Source: Takakia lepidozioides (lineage: Eukaryota > Streptophyta > Takakiopsida > Takakiales > Takakiaceae). From it: a stretch of 64,000 nt of DNA. The position numbers and the translations under genes are program-made. A model generated the notes under the pieces. That model was not told the DNA's origin. It saw only the letters and a list, made by a program, of their open reading frames with translations, and ran no database searches. The stretch lies in contig CM060733.1 of NCBI GenBank assembly GCA_030704615.1, positions 31,620,001 to 31,684,000 on the forward strand, read 5' to 3'. This document shows positions 37,146 through 48,508 of this stretch, one piece after another. The stretch's first letter is position 1, and each line of letters starts with the position of its first letter.

Positions 37146-39602
37146 CTCTTCTCTCTAAATAAAGCACCATTTCATTTCATTTCATTTCTCTCTCTCTAAA
37201 GGGAAACCCACTTTTCTCTTTTTCTTGGATGTCATAAAGGCTTATGACACAGTGTTGAGAGAGTCTATGGGTCCGACTCTGGTCATCTGGGATCAATGGA
37301 AAGATGTGGAGAGTGGTCCATAACTTGTCAAGCTGTGTCATGGTTAATGTACAGAAGTCTAACTTCTTTGACATAGACCAAGGTGTAGCTCAAGGATGTA
37401 CCCTCTCCCCTCTGCTCTTCAATTTTCATCAGTCAACTCCTCGAGGATGTGGAAAGCGAGGGATTTGGGTTAAGGGTGGGTGATGCCACCATACCAGCCC
37501 TTATGTTCGCGGATGACTTCGCAGGCATAGGGGAGCCTCCATCCAATCTCAAGGAGTTCATTGATTGCGCAAAGAGATACTTTGACCTTTGGGGACTAGA
37601 GGCTAACCTCAGTAAATGTGCAGTGGTGCCATTCCACGACTGAGGGGAGGGAGGAGGCGATCTCAAGTGGCAGTGGGGAGCCAAGAGATTCCGGTCCTCC
37701 CTTCCTACACATACCTTGACGTTGAGTTCTCCTCCAACTGTAATCGGGATGCACATATTCAGAAAGTTGTTCAATCTGGCAAGTGCAAAGCGTTGGGTCT
37801 CACTAAATCTTTCCACTGCAGAGGGATCAACTCTGGAGTCATAAAAACCATTGAGTACACATCTGCAGTATGGTTGATCCATTCAAGTGGGGGTGCTTAA
37901 GGAGTGCATGTCAGCATGCTCCAAAACAGCCAATGTGGCTGTTCGTGGTGAGTTTGGCATCCCTCCCTTAAGCTCCCGACGAGATGAATTCAAAGCCAGA
38001 TGGTGCCAGTTGCAACATATGACTAATATCAGATATCCTAAGTTAATCAACTCTATATCCTGGAAGCAGGATCACCCTGTCAAACAGGCTAAGTCCAGGC
38101 GGAAGAGAGTAGAAGAGATTCTCAAGGATCTGAATCTAAGTCCACAAGCCTTGACTCTGCTGGATAAATCTGACTTCGAGGCTGTAGTGTTCAAAGCCAT
38201 GTCTGTTGCCATGAAATTGACTGATGAAAATGAAGTTAGGCAGAAAACTTCCCTGAACTTGTTTCCAGTCTGTGACATGGGAGAGGCCATCATGGATGAG
38301 CTCAAGGGTTTACCCACCCTCAGCACTAGACTAAAGTTTAACTGGGGGCGGGAAGCCTATCTTTGAACAACAAACAGAAGCAGAGAGGAAAGGGGGATTG
38401 CAAATGCCCGTTGTGTGGGCAACCTGAAGACAACACTCACTTTCTGATTCATTTTCCTGGGTACTCTCACCAGAGACGTCCTCCTCAAATCCATCAAGGG
38501 AATTGTGCCTGTACCTCTGTTAACCAACTTTGAAAGTCTCAAGCCAAATGCCCAGGCCCTTATTGGGCAAACCACACACAGCAAAATGATGCTTGTGTAA
38601 AGCGACTTCTAGAGGATATCTGGAAAACTCGGATCAATTGTCTGTTCCAAGGTAAGCCATACTACTGGTGTCAGCCCCTGACAAAGGTAGTTTCTGTCCG
38701 TGTGTGTTGCGCTCAAACTGAGCGCGGGGTCAATGGCCACAAAACTACAGCAAACAACGTCTTATGAGTACATTCTCTCCCTCACAAAGGTAGTTTCTGG
38801 TCCCTTTTGTGTCGCCCATACTGGGCACGGCATCTATGGCCACAAGGTTACAGCAAACAACATCTTATGAGTACATTCTCTCTCTGCACCTGGCAAGTCC
38901 CACTACTGGACTGAGACCCTTTTGATCCGCCCAAACTGGGCACAGGGTCTGTGGCCACAAGGCTACAGCAAACAACATCTTATGAGTACATTCTCTCTGC
39001 ACATCTCTATACATATATATTGCTCTCACGAGAGCATTTGCGTGTGAGAGAAAACATGCACCATTATAGATAAACTTACGATACTGGTATACCATCCCTA
39101 CTAGAATTGACACCCCTGACCCAGAACCACACAAGTCAGCAGCCACACCCCCTGCTGTGCCTCATTTTGTACATTACAAAAGGAAAGTGCTAGTCCAATA
39201 TTTCAAAAATCCTCAAAAATGTGTACTTACTCATGTGCCATTATTGTCTCAGGGAGCTCTATTCCCGAAAGCTTGACTGAACGAGGGAAAGTGGTCCGGC
39301 GCAAAATCTCAGCGACATCAGCATTCCTCCGAAGTTCGTCTCCTTCATTGTGACCGGAAGTCAAGTGCGTACACACAAAGCAAAAGCTGGTTTGATGGAT
39401 AGACAGGCTGACGGAGACAGCCCCCTGTGAGTACAATGTCACAAACATCTCTCTTCAGCTGCAACTTGTATAAGAGATCTCACGAGCAATAGTGCAAATT
39501 CACCTTAGGCACTGTCTAGCAGGCCATTCAGCCTACCCACCAAGAGAGAATGTACTCATAAGACTTTGCTTGCCATAGCTTGTGGCCATAGACCCCGCGC
39601 AC

Positions 39603-39639
<37 letters not shown>

Positions 39640-42600
39640 GAGATGCCAGTTGCAACCAGCATCGTAAAAAGGCTTTCCTCCTATTGAGGTATTCCCCCTC
39701 TAGTGAGAGGGGTTCTATATAGAGATCAATCTATCGGTCTGAGTAGCTGCTACTTGGCCACTTCATAGTTTCATTTCTGAAAAACAAGTGACAAATGACT
39801 TGAGACAGCGCATAACTGCCCATCAAGGTCAATATAACTCTGGAAGAACAAAACGGGACTCCGGGCTTGCATTATAAAGCGGAAGGAAAAAGATACACCA
39901 TACCCAAGGCAACAGTGAATACTCTATTCCGTCTCAGTAAATGTGGCGGTTTTGAGGAGCTCACCATTTCACTCATGGATGACTCATTCCGAATCTGATG
40001 AAACATTAGAGGCCCCACAATCTATTCATGCTACCGACGTATTTCCTCTCCTAGTTACATTCTCTCCCCACGCACCCTTCCCCTCCCTTCCAAATGTGAC
40101 AATGATGTGCAGCACAAGGTCATTGTAATTAAGCACACACTCATAAACTGGCAACAACAAGCAAGGACATCATGGTAGGTGAATACGAGAGAATTCTTCT
40201 CATCAAAGAAAATCACCTTATTTCCAAGATACCCCAAGAGCCCACAGCCAACACTGGATACTTTCAAATTGTGGACATGGCGCCGAAGACTTGAACGAAT
40301 CCAAATGGAAATAAAGACCCCCACCATTTGTTTGCTTGCAACACACGAATAATGGTTTCGGCTCTGATTAGACTGTGACGATTGTGTGCCACTGGATCTG
40401 AAGAGAGGGGTCACAAGGGTTGGCTCCTGTGTGAATTCTTCATCTACCATAGCTGCCTCAGCCAGCCACTCAGAGGCTGTCGACATTGGCATGGTCGGTG
40501 ACCAGGAGGTTTTGTCTGGGATCTCATGGTTTGTTTGCTTCAAAACATCCCTGCTCCTAGATACATGGACCTGAGCTTGCTTTGAAATACTTCTAAAATT
40601 GCCCAGGAGATTATGTTCAGAAGCCAAGGAAGACGACTCTAGCACTTCTACGCCCACATCCCTTTCCACCAGGTTCTCAATCTCAGGAACCTGATCCATA
40701 TTCTTATCTTCATGCCGTGGAGAGGTTGGTGCACTGTAGCTTTTAGATTGCATTTTCTCTTTATACAAGCTCATCTTGCTGTTGAGTGTGTGACGAATCA
40801 AAGACTCCCACTGTACAGCAGGAGCTTCATCTTCTACGCATAACACGTTGCCTGCATTCAATGGCACGATTTCCTGAAATCTGCACATAACCAGTATAAG
40901 TATGTTTTGTCTTGCTCTCTCTCGCTCTCTCCCACTCTCACCCTAGGCTTTCCCTCCAAACTGGGCGTGGGGTCTATGGCCAAAAGGCTACAGCAAACAA
41001 AGTCTTATGAGTAAATTTTCTCTCTCTTGCTCTCCTGGTAAATGTTCCGCCCAAACTGGGCATGGGGTCTATGGCCACAAGGCTACGGCAAACATCTTAT
41101 GAGTACAATCTCTCCTGGTAAACCCTGGTGGGTGCGAACCCCACAAAAGGTTCCAGGAGGGTTAGTTTACCGTGGGGTCAATGGCCATAACGCTATGGCA
41201 AGCCAACTTTCGCAGGGAACGGCATGAGGACATTCTCTCTCTCCTGGTGGATGAAACCCACAAAAGGCTCCAGGAGGGTTAGTTTCCCTCGGGGTCAATG
41301 GCTGTACAGATATGGCAAGCCAACATTCACAGGGAAGAGCTCTCCTGAAATGCTTGGCACTTCCTTGAGGCAAAACTACATCCTTGTGGAGGAATTTACA
41401 GCTGGTTTCTTTGAGTTTTCAATTCTTGTCCCATAAGCTATCACAGCTCTCTGCCTAAGGCCAATCCAACGAGTACAAACCTACCTGTATAAATTACCAA
41501 GGTTGAAATAAGCTCACAAATGTCAATCACATAGGGACGATCAATAGAAGATGTAAAAGGTTAGACAATCTCTGAGAACAATACGAAACTGACAAGACAC
41601 AGCTAGGAGAAGTAAGGGGGAGTACACACCCAAGAACATAGATGTCGGCTGGCTGACTGGCGTCCAACCAATCCTCTAAGTCCAGATCATCTGGAGGTGG
41701 CTCTCCCGCAACATTCCACGTTCCCACTGATATTCTGTTCACAAGCACCGTCCCAAAAATGAATGCAAAATTACCTAGGGACTTTGCAAGATCACTATCA
41801 CTCAATTCATGACACTGATATTTTCAGCAGGTTGCAATCCACGATGCCCGCCCCGGTTGGCCATGATCAAGTGTAGATCGTGCCTATGACTTGTGAACAA
41901 ACTATAGAATTGAGATACAAGCCCAACTGTGCATTTTAATGTGCTCTAAAACACACTGTACAGTAGCAACCAAGGCATGATGCCAAAAGCAAGGCACTTT
42001 TGAATGCTCTCAGCATCTCCAAACAATTGCTTGAGTATTTAGGAAGCGTGGTGGGCTGGGCTGGGCTGGGCTGGGCTGGGCTGGAGGACAAATATATAGA
42101 TGGAACAATCCTTGGCACAAATTGGTTCAGCAGGGAGGGCAGAACTTTACCGGAACTCTTGATCAGTAACAAATTGTTGACGCAGTGTCTCAGACTGCCC
42201 TCTCATCAATGAGTATGAAGAATTCCTCGAAGGTGTATCTGGGAATATAGGCACACAAAAACCTTTATTTTCTGACTTTCAGACCAACGTCATTTAAGAA
42301 AACCTGTAAAGGCTCTTTCACACATGTTTGACCAAGGTTTCAAATCTACCAGTGTCAAAGTCAATTAGGTTATGGGAATCTCTCTACATCCCACCAACTG
42401 AGGAGTGGCTGAATGAGAGGTAGCTCTTCTATTGAGACCAGAGGAGTAAGAGATGTTGGCCATTGCATACCACACATTCATGGACAATCCACTTCTGACT
42501 ACTCGTACCTCCGATTGATTCAACTTCATCAAAGCTCAAGTACGATGCTCTCGGACTAACTTCGTCATCTCCCTCAAATTCTTCATTGTCTGCAACTAAT

Positions 42601-42980
42601 CACATATGAGATGTAATGATCCCAATGGTAATGACCAACAATGCTCCCAGCCTGCCGAGGAACAGGAAAACACTGGATTGCAGAACAGAAAGTACTTCAC
42701 TCTTGAAGAATGACATGCTCACAAAAGAGGAAAGAGGTTTCGGCCACAGAATTGCCTAGAACATGGGGACAAGCCTATGCAGGGGCTCACCATTCTCCTC
42801 CTCCTCCTCCGCTTCCAGCTCACTGTCAACCTCTGCATCAGTGTCATTGTCGTGGTTGAATTCATCTCCATTCCTTCTGAAAGAAAGCCACTTTCTCGCA
42901 AACTGTCGAGGCCAGAAATGCAGGCAGTGACATCCGATTTCCTCGAAATCTAGCCAACTGCGTTGCTGCACTTGCCCCAA
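29484..42980 (-). CDS. IP5P: Type I inositol polyphosphate 5-phosphatase
   Basis: Removes the 5-phosphate from inositol polyphosphates and/or phosphoinositides in the cytosol or at membranes. Minus-strand exons encode, in order: [12 protein letters not shown], an acidic stretch; a Ser/Arg-rich linker ending [27 protein letters not shown] and [19 protein letters not shown] with a long variable insert, then [20 protein letters not shown] and [39 protein letters not shown] (catalytic Asp); the [19 protein letters not shown] block; and [13 protein letters not shown] with SDHRPVTA (catalytic His). Phases match at every junction from exon 1 to the stop and no frame is broken, so it is probably functional. 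The 5' end is uncertain: the first recognised exon has no ATG in frame, so an upstream exon is missing from my model. One intron (31484-39230) is filled with LINE sequence. Confidence 0.9.
30036..30560 (-). repeat. Cluster of LINE tails (TC-tail family), minus orientation
   Basis: At least three inverse copies of the motif GCCACAAGGCTACGGCAAAC ... CTTATGAGTACATTCTCTCT lie here, recognisable as AATGTACTCATAAGACGTTG followed by TTTGCCGTAGCC and CCCCAAGCCCAGTTTGGGC. They are in the final introns of the 5-phosphatase gene and match the 3' end of the LINE at 32.6-37.1 kb. Confidence 0.8.
31690..32000 (+). mobile_element. LINE 3' end (ATTTC-tail family)
   Basis: Plus-strand copy with the last coding block ([20 protein letters not shown], ending in a stop) followed by GTCCCATAAGCTCTTTGAGC, TTTCCGCGGACGTTATAAAG and a short tail. 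5'-truncated and dead. It sits in the large intron of the 5-phosphatase gene, antisense to it. Confidence 0.85.
32311..32338. repeat. (TC)n microsatellite at the LINE 5' flank
   Basis: About 13 TC dinucleotides lie just upstream of the near-complete LINE, whose own 3' end also finishes in (TC)n. Confidence 0.85.
32656..34218 (+). pseudogene. LINE N-terminal region plus APE endonuclease
   Basis: A 520-codon open frame; its first ATG is at 32815. Residues from about 313 on form an exonuclease/endonuclease/phosphatase fold: [10 protein letters not shown] at the start, GQETWE (metal-binding Glu), [10 protein letters not shown] and a DFNARVG motif. The catalytic histidine strand SDHFLVW is in the next frame (34203-34628), so a one-base indel near 34195 splits the endonuclease. 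The region before the endonuclease carries the three-copy repeat described separately. Confidence 0.85.
33166..33530 (+). repeat. Three protein-level tandem repeats in the LINE ORF
   Basis: Units starting at 33166, 33292 and 33433 each encode [16 protein letters not shown] followed by an IHGVIVPK-like block and a CAEPE linker. Spacings are 126 and 141 bases, both multiples of three. They lie between the N-terminal region and the endonuclease. Confidence 0.95.
34203..36434 (+). pseudogene. LINE endonuclease C-terminus and reverse transcriptase, frameshifted
   Basis: Four overlapping frames carry the continuation: 34203-34628 (endonuclease end, SDHFLVW), 34643-35497 (reverse transcriptase start, [29 protein letters not shown] and [13 protein letters not shown]), 35358-35738 ([18 protein letters not shown], the first catalytic Asp, and [15 protein letters not shown]), and 35660-36434. 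The active-site FADD is intact at 35771-35782. At least four indels or stops separate the parts, so no functional polymerase is made. Confidence 0.88.
36597..36941 (+). pseudogene. LINE C-terminal zinc-binding region
   Basis: Encodes [20 protein letters not shown], the C-x2-C-x8-H-x4-C type motif typical of LINE ORF2 C-termini. It is separated from the reverse transcriptase part by frameshifts and ends about 170 bases before the TC tail. Confidence 0.85.
37157..37188 (+). repeat. ATTTC-family tail fragment between two LINE copies
   Basis: AAATAAAGCACCATTTCATT and further ATTTC units lie between the TC tail of the first LINE and the start of the second. The two LINE families therefore met at this spot. 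Confidence 0.7.
37191..38690 (+). mobile_element. Second, 5'-truncated copy of the TC-tail LINE
   Basis: Starts inside the reverse transcriptase (the LFLGCHKGL region corresponding to [10 protein letters not shown]), keeps FADD at about 37511 and then the [14 protein letters not shown] block, and ends with a degenerate zinc motif near 38400. It is broken by many stops and indels, and several small deletions distinguish it from the first copy (for example '[17 protein letters not shown]' is shortened). It is nearly collinear with the first copy from 35.46 to 37.1 kb, so both derive from the same source element. Confidence 0.88.
38690..39005 (+). repeat. Series of LINE tails (TC family)
   Basis: Three consecutive copies of the terminal 70-90 bases: each has a CTGGGCACGG-like block, GGCCACAAGGTTACAGCAAA and CATCTTATGAGTACATTCTC. 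They follow one another directly, as if the end of the LINE had been tandemly amplified. Confidence 0.85.
39535..39640 (-). repeat. Inverse LINE tail with (GA)n
   Basis: AGAGAATGTACTCATAAGAC followed by TTTGCTTGCCATAG and GTGGCCATAGACCCCGCGC is the reverse complement of the TC-family tail. An uninterrupted (GA)n tract of about 30 bases follows at 39607-39638. Confidence 0.8.
40940..41345 (+). repeat. LINE tails (TC family) between 5-phosphatase exons
   Basis: Two clear copies (AACTGGGCGTGGGGTCTATG at about 40960 and AACTGGGCATGGGGTCTATG at about 41055), each ending CTTATGAGTA. They are followed by two diverged copies that share a CCAGGAGGGTTAGTTT block near 41153 and 41270. All lie in one intron. 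Confidence 0.8.
42050..42084. repeat. (GGGCT)n microsatellite
   Basis: About six to seven uninterrupted copies of GGGCT in an intron of the 5-phosphatase gene. The G-rich strand is the plus strand, which is the template strand for this gene. Confidence 0.95.
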
Positions 42981-42989
42981 GATGCAACA

Positions 42990-44430
42990 ATGAATTTTAA
43001 GCTACCTTTCCAAAGAGTTGTATTTTTCGTCAGTAATGTGCTCTCCGTGTTCACACACGTGTGTACACCTCACTCCATGTATGAGTAAGACAAAAGTAGC
43101 CCAGGAACACAGCTCCTCTCCCTCTTCTGAAGAACATTGCAACTGCTTGCTTTTCAATACAGCTTCACCTATTCATCAAGGAAAACACTAGTAACAGCTA
43201 AAAAGAGAAGTAGGAAATCACATTTCTCAACAAGTGTAGGAAGTCACACCTCGGGTCGCCTGTTTTGCATTCCTGTCACTGATATTTGCATGCGCCCTCT
43301 TGACGATGGTCACCACGGCACCCCTTCAACCACTTGACACTTCGAACGTTCATTGACTACAGACTCCATGCAGACCAACAGTCATTAATTCGCAAACTCA
43401 AGGTGACTGCAATTTGCCCTGACAAAGGACGCAATCCAATTCGAAAGCTTCGGAGAAGTGTTTTTCATGCACAAAGTTATTAATTCATCCAAATTACAGC
43501 CAGTGAAGACAAAGCACTAAATTCGTTGAGAGAAAATTTGCAACTTTCTTTACAAATTCAGAGTTTGATCTGAGGTTCAACTGAAAGACATCCCCTGCAG
43601 GTCACCCTCCTTTCCTCACTCGCTGATGCCCCACCCTCTCTTCTACAGATACCATGCTGAAGGGCTGCGGTTTTTTATTTCTAAGTTCCATTTATCTATT
43701 GCAACGAACATCAGCTGCAAAATCGGAAAATGTTGCCGGAAAGAAGCTACAGAGAGAGAGAGAGAGAGAAAGGGAGACAACGGATCCAAGACAAAATACC
43801 GAGACTTACCTACTTACAATGCTGCTGGTAGCAGGCTTCCCTTCTCGCCTTAAGCACTCTTTCACTACCCAGAGACTGAAGATGAAATGGAATCCCGTGA
43901 TCTGATGTTTCCAAAGATATGTGAGCGTGGAATAATGTAAAGGAGGTACCGGAAGGCCGGACAAGACTCGCTCGCTCAGAATCTAATTTGCATCTTCCAG
44001 AAACACGCCTCCGGCAGCCCGTGCATGCATGTATTGAGTACGGTACCAGTATTATCCACAGTGGAAGGAGATGCTTGCAGAGGGGGAACTGTCCGAGACA
44101 GGACGAAGCGGGCATTCGAAAAAACAAAAAAGGAACATCAGCAGAGACAGCAGAAGAGAAGCAGGACTACTTTGTTGCGAGCGGACAGCCATCACATCAG
44201 CAAATGCAGGCCTTGTGTCAGGATGGCGGAGGAGAGGAGGGGGAAGAGGGGGGAAAAGGAGGAAGACAGGGTTGGGGGCAGAAGCACGTTACCGAGTGAG
44301 AGAGGCAGGTGGCAGCTCAACACAGGTCAATTCTCCCGCGCTAATCTTTCCTTTACTTTATCGCACGCTCCTTTACGTTAGACTTTCTTCTTTTCCGTTT
44401 ATCTTTTTTATTAGCCGGCCAACTGTCCGA
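42990..44430. other. Presumed 5' region of the 5-phosphatase gene
   Basis: The missing first exon and promoter of the minus-strand gene should lie here. A 105-codon minus frame at 43810-44127 and overlapping plus frames at 43988-44433 are present, but none matches a family I know. A (GA)n tract lies at 43752-43769. GC content rises between 44000 and 44330, which would fit a promoter or leader region. Confidence 0.3.
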
Positions 44431-44752
44431 TGAATAGATGGAAACTACTTTCATCCAGATATGTCGGCAGAGCTCATGGATGAATGATTTAACCAAGGCT
44501 CATCATCAAGGAATCCTAGGATTTTTGTTGTTGTTAACCACAAGGGGGTGGCACCGACCAGGATTGAGCCCCACTTTTCAAAATGTAAGTAGCGCATATT
44601 TCTTTGTTTGGTGGCGCCATTGTAGACATGGGCCCGCATGCTACAGCCACCTTTGTTCCCAGAGCTTGTTAGATGTCCAATTTTCTTTGCTTAATTTGTT
44701 TTCTTGGAACAATTGGGGTACATATTTATTTTGAAGGGTTATTCAAGCAGTG

Positions 44753-45800
44753 TTTTGTTTTTCAAATTTTCAAAATAACAGGAGTGGCTACTGAGTTTTG
44801 CAGGAAATAGCCATATTTTCTATTCATCCACTGAAATATGGACAGAATCATCCTCCTCTGTACTTTCATCCATATGACGCGAATTCATCCAAAATTTATA
44901 TTGTATTTGGAGAAGTTTGGCGATTTCATCCATGAGAAAATAGGGAATTTACGAGAGAATATTCGATTTGTTTTTTGAGGTCGGAAAAGTGCGAAATGTT
45001 TTTTTAAAGAAAGGGTACTTAAACTACTTACAAATAATACAATCACTGAGAATACAAACAACTTGCCAGCCTCGTGGAATGGTGATTATTTCCCATCCTC
45101 TCAACGAAATTTAAACAGACCAAAAAATAAACATTTGAACAAAAAATTGAAGTTTTAAAAATGCTAAATTAGCATCCCTGTTTTAGACAGGAATCTCTAG
45201 TTATTAGTACCTCACCTACTAACATGATAGTGCTCACAACGTGATATCCTTATAGTATCTCCCTTATTTGTTCGCTAAGCAATTTTTTATTTTTTTATTT
45301 TATTTTTTGTAAGTAAATTGCTCTGGACAACTAATTTTTATATAACACTTATTAGATTTATATAATGGTTGTGAATTGCCTACAAAAAATCAACAAAGGC
45401 CATCCACGAGGTTAGAAAATTAATCTAAGTTCCTTCCAAGTAGGCATGACTGGTTTTTTGCTACCCATAGTGGTGCTGGTTCCCCCCCATTGTTCGGTCT
45501 TAAGGCCCTGTACCAGGTTATTTTTTCCTCGATCTTAATTCCAAATTCAGGGCCAGCGTTTTTTATTTGGCGCAACAGATTTCGACCTCAAAAAATAAAA
45601 TGTAATATTCTGTCACAAATCCCCTGTTTTTTCATGGATGAAATCGCCAAATTTCTCCAAATAAAAAGTAAATAATGGATGAATTCACCAAATATGGATG
45701 ATATAAATGGATTATGGTGGATGAATTTCAGTGGAACAGAATGTACCGCCATTTTCTGCAAAACTCTGTAGCCACTCATGCTGTTGTCCAAATTTCTTAA
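44753..45800. mobile_element. Inverted-repeat (foldback/MITE-like) element, ~1.05 kb
   Basis: Sequence 44753-44990 matches the reverse complement of 45583-45800 along its whole length (about 210 bases, roughly three quarters identical by eye). Shared blocks include AGTGGCTAC...GAGTTTTGCAG, CCACTGAAAT, TTTGGAGAA.TTTGGCGATT and TTTTTTGAGGTCG. The AT-rich spacer of about 590 bases has no coding sequence. Both arms carry several TTCATCCA words. I see no transposase and could not fix a target duplication. Confidence 0.75.
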
Positions 45801-45829
45801 GAAAAACACTGGCTCCAAAAAACAAAAGT

Positions 45830-48500
45830 GGGCAATATCATAAACTGAGGAACAGATTTTGTTTTAATTTCATGGTGCAAATTATAGATGGAATATTATA
45901 ATGCAGTCAGTGTCTGCAGTCAATAACCCAAGAAACAAGCAACACCAAATATATGCAGGGAATAAACTTAGGTGTGCCTATTATTGGTTTTGTGTGGTAT
46001 AATCAATTGCCAGCCTGCTCATAGGGCCCACATATGTATATGTTTTCCTGTAAGCACCGCCGCCCAAATGGGTGGCGGCGATGTGCGGCGGCAAGACTAG
46101 AGACCACCTCGTTTGTATTTTATTCATATATTTTTGTAATTTTACCCCTGACTCAACGGCTCCTTTATGAACCATAAAGCGTACAATACAAACAGTTGAC
46201 GCCAGCTGAATTACCTCCAGGCCACCGATCTCATATACATATATATTGTCAAAGGGTGGTGGCCAAAAACCTGTATTTGAAATCAAACTCTAGTGTTGTG
46301 AATCTTTTGAGTTCACGAAATCGAATGAAATTATTGCATATCCATGTCCCTAGAATCTTTTGATGGCTTAGAATTTGTTATCCTCCATTTAAATTCTTAT
46401 GATTATTACATTTTAAGTTAATCTAATACTCCTTATGTGCTCCCTAGCCCTTGAATAAATTAATGAATGGTATCTGAATTGTACAAAGGAACAACTTGAT
46501 TCTATGCCGAAACCAGGAATGAATAAAGACCGTTCCATGAGAGCCTCCAGAAGAGGAATATGTTTCCATTTGAGATGCTGACATGCTTTGGATTTCCACA
46601 TACATAGCATCTTCAATTTTGATTTGTAGGTTGTCCGCACGAACCCTTTGACCAAATGATTGCAAGTGCAAGTAGTCAAAAAGGATGTAACGTCGTCGTC
46701 CAGCGAACAGCTCAAAAAGAGAGAGAGAGATGAAGCCAACCGAAGTTAGCGAAAATCAGAACCTCTTCCTCTACCGCTCCTACGAATTATAAGTGTGTCA
46801 CAATTGAGTCGCATGACAACAAGTTGTTGGAACCAGGATCAGAGGAATGAATCTGAATGTACCCCCAAACGAATATTTGCAATAGTATGCCAATATGGGA
46901 GGCTTTCTTTGAGATGCAGAAGAAGGGGGCACCAATGGGCATTCCACGTAGCGGTGTTGCGGTTGTAGGTGTGGGCACAAACACTTTGACCAAATGATAA
47001 TAGGGCCCATCCCCAAAAGGGGGCAGTAGCCGCAAGGTGAAGTGGCTCTTAGTTACGCCGGCTTCCGTCGGAGTCTTCTCTCTCTTTCTCTCTCTTTGAC
47101 CAAATGATTGCGAGTGCAAGTAATCAAAAAGGATGTAACATGTAACGTCCAAGGGAGGGCTCCCGCACCGATTAGATAGTCGTACAATGTGTTTGTTGCC
47201 GTACGCCAACAAGTTAATTCCACTCAGTCCAAACAAAAAGAGGCTAACTTAGTTCTTTACCAAACTTAAGTCCGGGGCCTTCTGGGGAAAAAGAAAGAAA
47301 AAAACAATAACACTAATAAGAATAACTTTAAATTTTCTTATGTTCTTATTTCCCAACCAGGAAAATCAGGGAAAAAAAAAGGTCACTGGTCCCATAGCGT
47401 CAACTGGTCCTGAGTCCAGCAGTCTTTTTTGGGGTCTGGCCCTGCTACAGAAAGCAGGGCAGAGTTGCGCTACTCCATACATTTTTCATCCTTGCTTCCT
47501 TCAGATCAGGCCAATTAGAAACGCAGTATTTTCCCATCAAATATTTTAAACGTCAAATCTTGGTTTCATGCGAAAATTGGCATGCACGTGGCATTTGGAC
47601 TATAGATTATGAAAATTCGGGGTAGTTATTTTATTATTTTTAATTGCAAAAATAAAATCTAGTGGTTGAAGAAAGGGGATGGAAGCCCCTGAACGTTATA
47701 TTAGAGGGACAAAAGCCCTGGGAATACATAGAGGAAACAATAACCTCTGCAACAGTGCCAGGCTGATCTGGGAAGACAATGCTTCGTAACCGGAAGTAAG
47801 GAAAGCGAGTAAGGGAAACAAACGAGGAAAAATAAGTAGCTAGTGCCCTTCGTGTAGGGCTCGAAGGAAAGATGGAGAGACTTTGGAAATTTCAGAAAGC
47901 CCCTCAACAGCTTGGTCAAAGCAAAGAAAGATTTTTCTCAACCCAAAAATAAGAGAAATGCTCCCTAGAATAACACTATAATCTCCCAATTTCAATGGTG
48001 AAAATTCAGAAATTTCGGGGAGATGGTATAGGGGTCAGGTATCTATATGTAGGATCATTTGAGTGGATGAATGTTGGTGGGTGGGTAGCATCATGTTATC
48101 TCTATGGGGTAGTAGTTTTTTAGGAGAGAAATAATGCATCTCGTAGGAAGTTAAGGGTTAAGATCTTTTGCATTTTTTTTTATCTAAAATCTAGTCACCT
48201 TGAACTATCAAGAAAGATATTCACTTGTTAGATTGTTGCACTCAGATGTTAAGTTACCAATAGTCATTGTCAGTGATGGGACCAACAGTGATCCGAAGTT
48301 GAGTTGGATAGTGCAGAGAGTGCCCACCCAAATGATTATGTTTCAAATACTACTACTTTGAGCGGTGTGGTATGTTATTTTTCCCCTTCCCTTAGGAAGT
48401 GTCCCATGCAGAAGCCTTCGCAGCGAGAAAAAGGTTATTTTCTACTCTCAATGTAATTAAGGGGCCTAATTCGTGAGTTGTTGCTCCCTGGTGGTTTCCT
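45830..48500. other. AT-rich non-coding stretch
   Basis: No recognisable gene; short frames do not match known families. It includes the direct repeat at 46649/47095 and a GC-rich GCCGCCGCCCAAATGG... hairpin-like segment near 46060-46094. Confidence 0.4.
46649..47142. repeat. Direct repeat pair, ~50 bp
   Basis: The sequence TTTGACCAAATGATTGCAAG, continuing with TGCAAGTAGTCAAAAAGGAT and GTAACGTC, occurs at 46649-46694 and again, slightly changed, at 47095-47142. Each copy is near an AGAGAGAGA/TCTCTCTTTC tract. The word GATGAAGCCAACCGAAGTTA beside the first copy also recurs in altered form at about 30574. Confidence 0.8.
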
Positions 48501-48508
48501 TTAAAATA

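Larger units (their letters stand above)
29484..42980 (-). other. IP5P: Exon map of the 5-phosphatase gene
   Basis: Exons in transcript order (plus-strand coordinates): about 42980-42791 (5' boundary uncertain; acceptors possible after 42960s or at 42902), 42589-42509, 42238-42151, 41734-41630, 40880-40217, 39424-39231, 31483-31375, 31042-30894, 29730-29484. Donor and acceptor phases agree throughout. The last exon could end earlier at a GAG/GTATGG donor near 29493 and continue in an unrecognised exon. Confidence 0.8.

Noticed and set aside
43988-44433. Overlapping plus-strand frames of 103-120 codons
   Set aside because: Three frames are open at once in a purine-rich, repeat-containing stretch upstream of the 5-phosphatase gene; composition explains them and none resembles a known protein.
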